Origin: Actinomycetes bacterium
GTDB taxonomy: Bacteria > Actinomycetota > Acidimicrobiia > Acidimicrobiales > RAAP-2
Length of the DNA stretch: 64,000 nucleotides
Direction of reading: 5' to 3'
Assembly (NCBI GenBank): GCA_021785695.1
Contig: JAJYEQ010000005.1
Span: forward strand, 1 to 64,000
Part shown: positions 8,261 through 15,951 of the stretch, in pieces
Layout of the letters: each line of letters opens with the position of its first letter
Numbering within the stretch: the stretch's first letter is position 1
Position numbers and translations under genes: made by a program
The notes under the pieces: model-generated
Databases searched by the model: none
Seen by the model: only the letters and a program-made list of their open reading frames with translations
Told to the model about the DNA's origin: nothing

Positions 8261-10525
8261 GTGCCCCCCTGGCGACAACGCATCGCAGCTCTGAACCGCC
8301 GCCTGCCGGCGTGGACGTGGCCCGCCGTCATCATCGGGGTGGCCGTCCTCGTGGCCAACTTCATGTACACGCTGGGACTGGCGAGCAACGATCCCATCAG
8401 CTTCACCTCGGGAATCGCGCGCACGGTGTGCCGCGTGACCTGTGGGCGTCCCGCGATCGATCCCAACATCGGATTCATCACCCAGCCGCTCGGCCACCTG
8501 TCGGCGATGGACCTCCTGCACGGCCACCTGCCGTGGTGGAACTACTTCGAGGGCCTCGGCCAGCCCCTGGCCGGGGAGATGCAGGCCGCGTCGCTCCTGC
8601 CGCTCACCCTCCTGTTCGCGTCATCGGCTGGTCTCCTCTGGTTCCACCTGGCCCTCGAGTTCATCGCCGGCCTGGCCACCTACTTCCTGGGCCGCCGCCT
8701 CGGGATGCCCGCCGTGATCGCCACCGGCATCGGCATCGTCTTCGCGCTCAACGGGACGTTCGCCTGGCTCGGCAACTCGGTGCTCAATCCGGTCGCCTTC
8801 TTGCCCCTCATGCTCCTCGGCATCGAGATGGCCTACGGGGACCTCGACAGCGGCCGGCGGCGCGGGTGGTACGTGCTGGCGGTGGCCCTGGCGCTGTCCG
8901 TCTACGCGGGATTCCCCGAGGTGGCCTTCCTGGACGGGCTCTTCGTTCTCGCGTGGGCCGCGGTCCGCCTCTTCGCGCTCCCCCGAGCTCGGCGCTGGCT
9001 GGCCGCGCGCCACATCGCCTACGGCGGGGCCCTGGGACTCCTGCTGGCCCTGCCGATCATCGTGCCCTTCGTCGACTTCTTGCACGTGGCCAACATCGGC
9101 GGACACGTCGGCGCCGTCGACGGCTCCGCCGTCCTGCCCACCCAGTCGCTGCCGATGTTCCTCGACCCCTACATCTACGGCACCATCTTCTCGAACCACA
9201 GCCACCAAGCCACCAACGCCTGGGGCACGATCGGCGGCTACCTGCTCGCGGGCACCACGACCCTCGCGCTCCTGGGCCTCCTCGGACGGCGCCTGCGACC
9301 GCTGCGCATCGCCCTGGGCGCGTGGTTCCTCCTGTCGCTGGGTGCCATGCTCAACGTGCTCCACGTACGCGCGCTGTGGAACCTGATCCCCTACGTCAAG
9401 CAGATCGCCTTCTCGCGCTACGACATGGCCACCCTGGAGCTCTCGGTGGTGGTGCTGGCGGGCCTCGCGATCTCCGACCTGGTCACCTCGCGAGGGGCCC
9501 GGCGCCTGTTCTTCGTCACCACGCCGCTTGGCGCGCTGCTCCTGGCGTGGTCCGCCCTCAGCGCGCGCGCGGTCAACGCCGGCTACGTGCTCACGCACCG
9601 CGACCGCATCATCCTCCTGGGGCTCCACGCCCTGCCCTTCATCGCCGTCGGCCTCGTACTGGCCGCCGGTTTCCTGACGCGGTTCCGCTGGGCCCCCCTG
9701 GTCCTGGTCACGCTGCTCAGTGGGGAGGCGGCTCTCACCTACCTCGTCCCCACGGCTGAGGCGCCCACTTCGGTCACCGTCGACCAGGGTCCCATCACCT
9801 ACCTGCAAAACAACATAGGGCGCGCCCGCTTCCTGGACTTCGAGGTGCTGTTCCCCAACTGGGGCTCGCAGTACAACCTGCCCGAGCTCAACGCCATCGA
9901 TCTCCCGTTCCCCACGGCCTTCGCCAACTACATCGCCACGCAGCTGAACCCCGCCATGGTCCCGTCGCGCCAGTTCATGACCCGGGGCGGCTTGGCGGGG
10001 ATCATCCAGCAGGAGCACGAGCTCCTGGCGCACCTGTCCTCCTACCGGGCGGCCGCCGTGCGCTACCTGGTGTTCCCGGTGGGCGTTCAGCCACTGCCGG
10101 CGCTGACCAAGATCGGCGTGCGCGAGGTCTTCGCCGACCAGATGGTGGGCATCTACAGCCTGCCCGGGGCCACGACCTACTTCTCGAGCCCGACGGCCGG
10201 GTGCACGGTCATCGGCACCGGGTTCGCCCACGCCACCGTGACCTGCGTGCATCCGGGAACCGTGGTGCGCAGCGAGCTGATGATGCCCGGCTGGCACGCC
10301 ACCGTCAACGGCCAGTCGGCGGCCATCGGAACCCTGGACGGCGTCTACCAGACCGTCGCGGTGCCCGCGGGGAACTCGACGATGTCGTTCTCCTTCCTGC
10401 CGCCCCACGAGGAGGCGGCTGGGGCGGGCTTCGCCCTCGCCGTGCTCATCATGATCGGCCTCCCGCTCGCCGACCGGTGGCGCCGACGACGCCCGCGGCG
10501 CCACGCACCCCGCCACGCCGCCTGA
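8261..10525 (+). CDS. YfhO-like large integral membrane protein
   Basis: A 754-residue protein with roughly twelve hydrophobic segments. A large extracytoplasmic region follows (about 510-720), with the PGWHATVNG...GVYQTVAVPAG pattern seen at the C-terminus of YfhO-family proteins, and then a final helix and a basic tail. The first loop has a conserved-looking acidic and aromatic stretch. YfhO proteins are GT-C-like membrane enzymes linked to glycosylation of wall polymers. It follows a GT2 gene by 37 bases and probably has its own leaderless promoter. The substrate is unknown. Confidence 0.75.
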   Translation: MPPWRQRIAALNRRLPAWTWPAVIIGVAVLVANFMYTLGLASNDPISFTSGIARTVCRVTCGRPAIDPNIGFITQPLGHLSAMDLLHGHLPWWNYFEGLGQPLAGEMQAASLLPLTLLFASSAGLLWFHLALEFIAGLATYFLGRRLGMPAVIATGIGIVFALNGTFAWLGNSVLNPVAFLPLMLLGIEMAYGDLDSGRRRGWYVLAVALALSVYAGFPEVAFLDGLFVLAWAAVRLFALPRARRWLAARHIAYGGALGLLLALPIIVPFVDFLHVANIGGHVGAVDGSAVLPTQSLPMFLDPYIYGTIFSNHSHQATNAWGTIGGYLLAGTTTLALLGLLGRRLRPLRIALGAWFLLSLGAMLNVLHVRALWNLIPYVKQIAFSRYDMATLELSVVVLAGLAISDLVTSRGARRLFFVTTPLGALLLAWSALSARAVNAGYVLTHRDRIILLGLHALPFIAVGLVLAAGFLTRFRWAPLVLVTLLSGEAALTYLVPTAEAPTSVTVDQGPITYLQNNIGRARFLDFEVLFPNWGSQYNLPELNAIDLPFPTAFANYIATQLNPAMVPSRQFMTRGGLAGIIQQEHELLAHLSSYRAAAVRYLVFPVGVQPLPALTKIGVREVFADQMVGIYSLPGATTYFSSPTAGCTVIGTGFAHATVTCVHPGTVVRSELMMPGWHATVNGQSAAIGTLDGVYQTVAVPAGNSTMSFSFLPPHEEAAGAGFALAVLIMIGLPLADRWRRRRPRRHAPRHAA

Positions 10526-10540
10526 GCCGGCCCGACCGCG

Positions 10541-11473
10541 CTACCAGGGCTGGGGGGCGCCCGGCGTGCGCGAGGCGTAGAGCGCGAAGAAGTCCTTGGT
10601 GCTCACGGCCAGGTAGCGCGTCGGGATCTGGTTGGGGTTGGGCGTCTGCATGGTCGGGCTCGCCGCTCCGGGCCCCCCGTAGGTGATCAGCACCGGCCAC
10701 TCGGGGTTGATGTCGAGCTCCATGGCCCGGATGCAGTGCAGCTGCACCATGAGGGTGGCCAGCATCGACGACGTCAGGCCGGGCGCCGCCGCGTAGACCA
10801 GGTTGCCCGACGCGTCCACCCCGAGAGCCGAGCGCCACACCGCGGGGGCCCCGTAGAGGGTGAGGCCCCAGGCGGCGTTGTCGGCGCTGGCGGGCGTGGG
10901 CCGGCCGGCCGCCACCAGCAGGGGCAGGTTCTGGCGGGCCAGCACGACCGTCGCGGGCGGGCGCGGCCCGCCGGTCCAGGTCAGGACATCGACGCGCCCA
11001 CTGCGGTAGCGCACGACGGTCGCCAGTCCCCGGCGCATCGGGGCGTAGAGCGTCTGGTGGGCGAAGAAGCCTCCCGCGGCGTCGACCTCGTAGAACCCGC
11101 CGTTGAAGGTCACCAGCAGGCTCCGCCGCGCGGTCGGGGGCACCATCTCGGGCCCGCGGTCCAGAGCCGACGGGCCCGGCACCTTGTAGCCCGGGTAGAG
11201 CGCGAGCAGCGTGGAACGGGCATGGAACCACGCCGCGGTGGCCACGATCGTCGGCTGAGACGACCAGGGCCGCCACGAGTTGACGAGCACCGAGGTCGCT
11301 GAGGCCCACGTGTCCACCGGATGCCAGGGCGTGCAGCGCAAGTGGCCCGACCACACGACGCACACGGGCGGGTGCACGCGAGGGCGAGGCGGTGCCGCGC
11401 TCGACGCGCCCGCGCTGAGCGTCAGCGCACCGACGCTGAGCGCCACCAGGAGCCATCGGGGGCGCACGAGCAC
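10541..11473 (-). CDS. Exported phosphodiester glycosidase (NAGPA) domain protein
   Basis: A 310-residue protein with an N-terminal signal or anchor (WLLVALSVGALTLSAGASSA). From about residue 120 it has a NAGPA/DUF2233 domain, with LVTFNGGFYEVD, the glycine-rich GG..AHQTLYAP block and a late MELDINPEWP. Relatives hydrolyse phosphodiester-linked sugars or are found with exopolysaccharide genes. The start at GTG 11473 is preferred because TAGACT ends 7 bases upstream, giving a leaderless mRNA, and because the signal peptide begins there. The frame remains open to 11614, but that would overlap the divergent LLM gene. Confidence 0.75.
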   Translation of the reverse strand: MLVRPRWLLVALSVGALTLSAGASSAAPPRPRVHPPVCVVWSGHLRCTPWHPVDTWASATSVLVNSWRPWSSQPTIVATAAWFHARSTLLALYPGYKVPGPSALDRGPEMVPPTARRSLLVTFNGGFYEVDAAGGFFAHQTLYAPMRRGLATVVRYRSGRVDVLTWTGGPRPPATVVLARQNLPLLVAAGRPTPASADNAAWGLTLYGAPAVWRSALGVDASGNLVYAAAPGLTSSMLATLMVQLHCIRAMELDINPEWPVLITYGGPGAASPTMQTPNPNQIPTRYLAVSTKDFFALYASRTPGAPQPW

Positions 11474-11480
11474 GGCCGTC

Positions 11481-11486
11481 AGTCTA
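11481..11486 (-). promoter_or_regulatory. Leaderless -10 element (TAGACT, minus strand)
   Basis: The minus-strand hexamer TAGACT ends 7 bases before GTG 11473. It supports that start rather than the upstream in-frame alternatives. Confidence 0.45.
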
Positions 11487-11540
11487 CGAAGTGCGTCCAG
11501 CGCTCCCGTCGCTGCGATACCGTCATCGCGGAGGACCAGC

Positions 11541-12539
11541 ATGCCTGAGAACGTCGTGTCACCCCCGGGGACGGCATCCGCGCGCGTGGTCGAGCGCCGG
11601 CTGGGCGTCACCATCCCCTTCGATGGCGTGTCGCTGTCCGAGCACCGCGGCTGGTTCGCCCGCCTGGCCGACCTGGGCTACACCGACGTGTGGTCGAGCG
11701 AGGTCGACGGGTCCGACGGGTTCACGCCGCTGGCCCTGGCCGCAGCCTGGGAGCCCCGCCTGCAGCTGGGACTCGCCATCGCCCCGGTGTTCACGCGGGG
11801 TCCCGCGCTGCTCGCCATGTCGATCGCCGCCCTGGCCGAGGTGGCCGGCGACCGCCTGACTGTCGGCCTGGGAGCCTCCAGCGCCCCGGTGGTCGAGCGC
11901 TGGAACGGCATTCCCTATCAGCACCCCTACGCACGCACCCGCGACGTGCTCCACGTCGTCCAGCGCGCCCTGGCCGGTGAGCGGATCGACGAGGAGCTCG
12001 AGACCCTCACCGTGCGCGGCTTCCGGCTCAGCCGCCCCGTGACCACGCGTCCTCGCCTGATCCTGGGGGCGCTGCGGCCCGGCATGCTGCACCTGGCCCG
12101 CGACGAGGCCGACGGGGCGGTGCTCAACTGGCTCAGCGCCAGCGACGTCACCCGCGTGCGCCAGGAGCTGGGCGACGCCTTCGTCGCCGCGCGGCTCTTC
12201 GTGATCCCGACCGCCGACGCCGAGCGCGCCCGGACCCTGGCACGACGCATGATCGCCGCGTACCTGACGGTTCCGGCCTACGCCGACTTCCACCGCTGGC
12301 TCGGGCGGGGGCCCCAGCTCGAGGCCATGTGGGCCGCCTGGGCCGCGGGCGACCGGGCCGGGGCCAACGCCGCCATCCCCGACGAGGTGGTCGACGAGCT
12401 GATCATCCACGGCCCGGCCGAAGCCTGCCGGGAGCACATCGCGCGCTACCAGGACGCCGGCGTCGACGCCGCGGTGCTGGCGATCCTCTCGCCGCCCGAC
12501 GAGCTGGCCGAGGCCGTCGCCCGGCTGGCCCCGCGCTGA
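11541..12539 (+). CDS. LLM-class F420-dependent oxidoreductase
   Basis: A 332-residue luciferase-like TIM-barrel protein. Typical features are GVTIPFDG near the start, DVWSSEVDGSDGFTPLA, the LGLAIAPVFTRGP strand and GDRLTVGLGASSAPVVERWNG. These match the TIGR03559-like group of actinobacterial F420 enzymes, which transfer hydride from F420H2 to (or from) organic substrates. The ATG at 11541 has GGAGGA upstream. The F420 genes fbiA and cofE lie elsewhere in the same window. The physiological substrate cannot be told from sequence. Confidence 0.85.
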   Translation: MPENVVSPPGTASARVVERRLGVTIPFDGVSLSEHRGWFARLADLGYTDVWSSEVDGSDGFTPLALAAAWEPRLQLGLAIAPVFTRGPALLAMSIAALAEVAGDRLTVGLGASSAPVVERWNGIPYQHPYARTRDVLHVVQRALAGERIDEELETLTVRGFRLSRPVTTRPRLILGALRPGMLHLARDEADGAVLNWLSASDVTRVRQELGDAFVAARLFVIPTADAERARTLARRMIAAYLTVPAYADFHRWLGRGPQLEAMWAAWAAGDRAGANAAIPDEVVDELIIHGPAEACREHIARYQDAGVDAAVLAILSPPDELAEAVARLAPR

Positions 12540-12577
12540 GGGCGCTCAGCCTTCCTACACTGGCGGGGGAGGTGGAC

Positions 12578-13096
12578 ATGGCTGAGGGCGAGCGCCAGGA
12601 GCACGCGAGCGTGCGCATCGGGGTGGTCGACACGATGTTCGCGCGCTACGACATGGGAGCGGCCGCGCGCGCCGAGCTGGCCGAGTGCCCGGGCCACGGC
12701 GAGGACTTCGTGGTCGTCTCGCGCACCGTGCCCGGCTTCAAGGACCTCGCCGTGGCGGCCAAGCAGCTCATCGAGCGCGACGGCTGCGCCATCGTGGTCG
12801 CCCTGGGGATGCCGGGACGCGCCCCGATCGACAAGCAGTGCGCCCACGAGGCCTCCCAGGGCATCATGCAGGCCCAGCTCATGACCTCGACGCCCATCTT
12901 GGAGGTCTTCGTGCACGAGGACGAGGCCGACGACCCGGCCGTCCTGGCCCAGGTCTTCGAGAACCGCTCGCGCCGCCACGCCCGCAACGCCTACTGGATG
13001 CTCTTTGAGCCCGAGCAGCTCCAGCGCCGCGCCGGCCAGGGCGTGCGTCAGGGCTTCGCCGACGCCGGGCCGCTGCGGGTGGGCGAACTTCAGTAG
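12578..13096 (+). CDS. ribC: Archaeal-type riboflavin synthase
   Basis: A 172-residue protein matching the archaeal riboflavin synthase family (RibC, TIGR01506), which is related to lumazine synthase and unrelated to the usual bacterial RibE. Matching blocks in order are IGVVDTMFARYDMG, TVPGFKDLAVAAKQLIE, CAIVVALGMPGRAP, DKQCAHEASQGIMQAQLMT, ILEVFVHEDEA and GVRQGFADAG. It converts two 6,7-dimethyl-8-ribityllumazine molecules to riboflavin. The ATG at 12578 has GGGGGAGG upstream and TACACT at 12555 as a possible -10. It starts 38 bases after the LLM gene, so the two may be co-transcribed. No other riboflavin genes are nearby. This family is rare outside archaea. Confidence 0.9.
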   Translation: MAEGERQEHASVRIGVVDTMFARYDMGAAARAELAECPGHGEDFVVVSRTVPGFKDLAVAAKQLIERDGCAIVVALGMPGRAPIDKQCAHEASQGIMQAQLMTSTPILEVFVHEDEADDPAVLAQVFENRSRRHARNAYWMLFEPEQLQRRAGQGVRQGFADAGPLRVGELQ

Positions 13097-13101
13097 TATC
13101 G

Positions 13102-13145
13102 CCGGGTAACCACCCGGTAACATCTCCGGGTAACCACCCGGTAAC
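13102..13145. promoter_or_regulatory. Duplicated 20-bp palindromic operator-like repeat
   Basis: The 20-mer CCGGGTAACCACCCGGTAAC occurs at 13102-13121 and 13126-13145. Each copy holds the inverted repeat CCGGGT-AACC-ACCCGG. The core GGTAAC appears four times with 11, 13 and 11-base offsets, close to one helical turn. The second copy ends 11 bases before the thiolase ATG, so a bound regulator would block transcription or translation. The stretch fills nearly all the gap between ribC and the thiolase gene. Confidence 0.55.
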
Positions 13146-13156
13146 CGAGGAGCAAC

Positions 13157-14365
13157 ATGCCAGAAGCCGTGATCGTCGCCACCGGCCGCAGCCCCATTGG
13201 ACGCGCCTTCAAGGGGTCGCTCGTTGACGTGCGACCCGATGACCTGACCGCTCACGTGGTGCGCGAGGTCCTGGCCAAGGTCCCCCAGCTCGACCCGACC
13301 ACGATCGAGGACGTCATCGTCGGCTGCGGCGAGCCCGCGGGCGAGTCCGGGTTCAACCTGGCACGCGTGGTCGCGATCCTCGCGGGCCTCGATCGCGTTC
13401 CCGGCGTCACGGTGAACCGCTACTGCTCCTCGTCGCTCCAGGCGATCCGCATGGCGGCCCACGCCATCCGGGCCGGCGAGGGCGACGTCTTCGTGGCCGC
13501 CGGCGTCGAGACCGTCTCGCGCTTCGGCAACGGCACCGCCGACTTGCCGGCCGCCATGAACCCGCTGTTCGCCGCGGCCACGGCCCGCTCGGCGGCGCGC
13601 GCCAGCGCGCCGGGCGATCCCTGGACCGCGGCCGCCGGCCTGCCCGACGTCTACATCGCCATGGGCCAGACGGCCGAGAACGTCGCCGAGCTCGAGGGCG
13701 TCTCGCGCGCCGAGATGGACGCGTACGCGCTGCGCAGCCAGGAGCTGGCCGTGGCCAGCCAGTCCAACGGCTTCTTCGAGCGCGAGATCATCCCGGTCAC
13801 CCTCGCCGACGGGCGCGTGGTGAACCGCGACGATGGCCCCCGCGCCGACACCAGCCTGGAGAAGCTGGCCAGCCTGGCCCCGGTGTTCAAGCCGGGAGGA
13901 TCAGTCACGGCGGGCAACAGCTGCCCCCTCAACGACGGCGCCGCGGCGGTCATCGTGATGAGCGACACCCGCGCCCGCGAGCTCGGGATCACTCCCCTGG
14001 CCCGCATCGTCGCCAGCGGCGTGAGCGCCCTGAACCCCGAGATCATGGGCCTGGGGCCGGTGGACGCGTCCCGCCAGGCGCTGGCCCGCGCCGGCCTGAC
14101 CATGGACCAGATCGACCTGGTCGAGATCAACGAGGCCTTCGCGGCCCAGGTCCTGCCCAGTGCGCGCCAGCTCGGCATCCCGCTCGAGAAGCTCAACGTC
14201 AATGGCGGCGCCATCGCGCTGGGCCACCCCTTCGGCATGACCGGCGCGCGCATCATGACCACGCTGCTCAACGGCCTCGAGGACCGCGGCGCGCGCTACG
14301 GCCTCGAAACGATGTGCGTGGGCGGGGGCCAGGGCATGGCCATGATCGTCGAGCGGCTCAGCTAG
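13157..14365 (+). CDS. Acetyl-CoA acetyltransferase / thiolase
   Basis: A 402-residue thiolase. The nucleophilic cysteine is in NRYCSSSLQAI (about residue 94). The catalytic histidine is in ALGHPFGMTGAR and the second cysteine in ETMCVGGGQGMA. The family's VEINEAFAAQ block is present. It condenses or cleaves acyl-CoA and acetyl-CoA in beta-oxidation or acetoacetyl-CoA synthesis. GAGGAG precedes the ATG. An operator-like repeat lies immediately upstream. The stop overlaps that of the convergent Trm112-like gene by four bases. Biosynthetic versus degradative role cannot be decided here. Confidence 0.92.
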   Translation: MPEAVIVATGRSPIGRAFKGSLVDVRPDDLTAHVVREVLAKVPQLDPTTIEDVIVGCGEPAGESGFNLARVVAILAGLDRVPGVTVNRYCSSSLQAIRMAAHAIRAGEGDVFVAAGVETVSRFGNGTADLPAAMNPLFAAATARSAARASAPGDPWTAAAGLPDVYIAMGQTAENVAELEGVSRAEMDAYALRSQELAVASQSNGFFEREIIPVTLADGRVVNRDDGPRADTSLEKLASLAPVFKPGGSVTAGNSCPLNDGAAAVIVMSDTRARELGITPLARIVASGVSALNPEIMGLGPVDASRQALARAGLTMDQIDLVEINEAFAAQVLPSARQLGIPLEKLNVNGGAIALGHPFGMTGARIMTTLLNGLEDRGARYGLETMCVGGGQGMAMIVERLS

Positions 14366-14595
14366 TCGCGCCGCGCGCCCGTGCGCACCGCGCTCGGGTC
14401 ACCGACGAGGCGCGCGTGCTCGGCGTCATCGGCCGTCGTGGCCTCGTCGGGCAACAAGACGGGGATCCCGTCGCTCAGCGCGTAGACCTGGCGCCGGCGG
14501 GGGTTGTACAGGACGCCCGCCGTCTCCACGTACAGCAGCTCTCCGTGGTCCACCGGGTCCACCAGCAGCTCGATCAGCAGCGGGTCCAAGCTCAC
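14362..14595 (-). CDS. Trm112-like (UPF0434) small protein
   Basis: A 77-residue protein with LDPLLIELLVDPVDHGELLY followed by the aromatic/arginine segment LYNPRRRQVYALSDGIPVLLPDEA, the pattern of bacterial Trm112/UPF0434 proteins. Trm112 relatives stabilise methyltransferases. The cysteines of zinc-binding members are absent here. The GTG start overlaps the phosphomannomutase stop (GTGA), and actinobacterial manB genes often have a protein of this type downstream. Confidence 0.75.
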   Translation of the reverse strand: MSLDPLLIELLVDPVDHGELLYVETAGVLYNPRRRQVYALSDGIPVLLPDEATTADDAEHARLVGDPSAVRTGARRD

Positions 14596-15950
14596 CGCGC
14601 CTCCTCGATCATCGCGCGCACCTCGGCCAGATGGCGCGCACAGGACACCTCGTCGGCGGCCTCCACGTTGACGCGCAGGAGCGGCTCGGTGTTCGAGGGG
14701 CGCAGGTTGAACCACCACGAGCCCAGGTCCGCGGTGAGCCCGTCGAGCTCGTCGATCACGACCCCGTCGCCGATCAGGCGCTCGCGGACGCGCGCCAGGA
14801 CCCGCGCGGGGTCCTCCACCGGGCTGTTGTGCTCGCCCGAGGCGGCGTAGCGCTGGAAGGGAGCCGACACCGTCGAGAGCGGCTCGGTCCCGTGGCTCAG
14901 CAGCTCGAGCACGATGAGGGCCGTGATCACGCCCGAGTCGGCCCGGAAGTTGTCTCGGTAGTAGTAGTGGCCCGAGTGCTCCCCGCCGAAGATGGCGCCG
15001 GTCTGGGCCATCACCTGCTTGATGAACGAGTGCCCCACCCGCGTGCGCACGCCGACCCCGCCGTGCTCGGCGATCACCTCGGGGACCGCGCGCGAGCAGA
15101 TCAGGTTGAACAGGACGGTCTCGCCGGGGTGCCGGTCCAGCAGCGACGCGGCCACCAGGGCCGTGGTCGTCGAACCGCTGAGGACACCCCCGCGCTCGTC
15201 GACCAGGAACACCCGATCGGCGTCGCCGTCGAAGGCCAGGCCCACGTCGGCTCCGGTCTCGCGCACGCGACGCTGCAGGTCGACGAGGTTGGCCGGGTTG
15301 ATCGGGTCGGCGGGATGGTTGGGGAACGTCCCGTCCAGCTCGGGGTAGAGGACCTCGAGCTCGATGGGCAGGTCGGCGAACACGCGCGGCGCCACCAGCG
15401 CGCCCATGCCGTTGGCCACGTCGGCGACCACGCGCAGCGCTCGCAGGCCTGGGACGTCGATGAAGGAGTGCACGTGCTGGACCCACGCGGGCCACAGGTC
15501 GGCCTCCACGCGCTCGGCGCGGGCCGGGGCCAGTGGCTCACCCACGTGGGCCCCCACCTCCTCGGCGATCTCGCCGAGGCCCGACTCGATCCCGATGGGG
15601 CGAGCCGCCCGACCGCACAGCTTGATCCCGTTGTAGGCGGCCGGATTGTGCGACGCGGTGAACATGGCCGCCGGGGCGTCGAGGTGCCCCGACGCGAAGT
15701 AGAGCAGGTCCGTGGAGACCACGCCGATGTCCACGACCTCGGCGCCCACGCTGCGCGCGCCGTCGCTGAAGGCCTCCACCAGGCTCGGGCCCGAGGGGCG
15801 CATGTCCCGGCCCACGACGATGCGTGGAGTGCCCTGCTGGCGTGCGAAGGCCCGACCGACGGCGGCGGCCACCGCCTCGTCGAGTTGGTCGGGGTAGGTG
15901 CCGCGGACGTCGTAGGCCTTGAAGATGGCACCCAGGTCCACGGCGGCCAT
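14592..15950 (-). CDS. manB: Phosphomannomutase/phosphoglucomutase
   Basis: A 452-residue alpha-D-phosphohexomutase with all four domains. FKAYDVRG is at the N-terminus, the phosphoserine loop FTASHNP at about residue 97, the metal-binding DGDADR at about 240, the sugar-binding GGEHSGH at about 320 and the phosphate-binding RPSNTEPLLRVN near the end. It interconverts mannose-6-P and mannose-1-P, feeding the guanylyltransferase at 32400. ATG 15950 is preferred over an in-frame GTG at 15959, which would overlap the upstream gene. It belongs to a four-gene minus-strand run headed by the CPBP protease gene. Confidence 0.92.
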   Translation of the reverse strand: MAAVDLGAIFKAYDVRGTYPDQLDEAVAAAVGRAFARQQGTPRIVVGRDMRPSGPSLVEAFSDGARSVGAEVVDIGVVSTDLLYFASGHLDAPAAMFTASHNPAAYNGIKLCGRAARPIGIESGLGEIAEEVGAHVGEPLAPARAERVEADLWPAWVQHVHSFIDVPGLRALRVVADVANGMGALVAPRVFADLPIELEVLYPELDGTFPNHPADPINPANLVDLQRRVRETGADVGLAFDGDADRVFLVDERGGVLSGSTTTALVAASLLDRHPGETVLFNLICSRAVPEVIAEHGGVGVRTRVGHSFIKQVMAQTGAIFGGEHSGHYYYRDNFRADSGVITALIVLELLSHGTEPLSTVSAPFQRYAASGEHNSPVEDPARVLARVRERLIGDGVVIDELDGLTADLGSWWFNLRPSNTEPLLRVNVEAADEVSCARHLAEVRAMIEEAR

Positions 15951-15951
15951 G

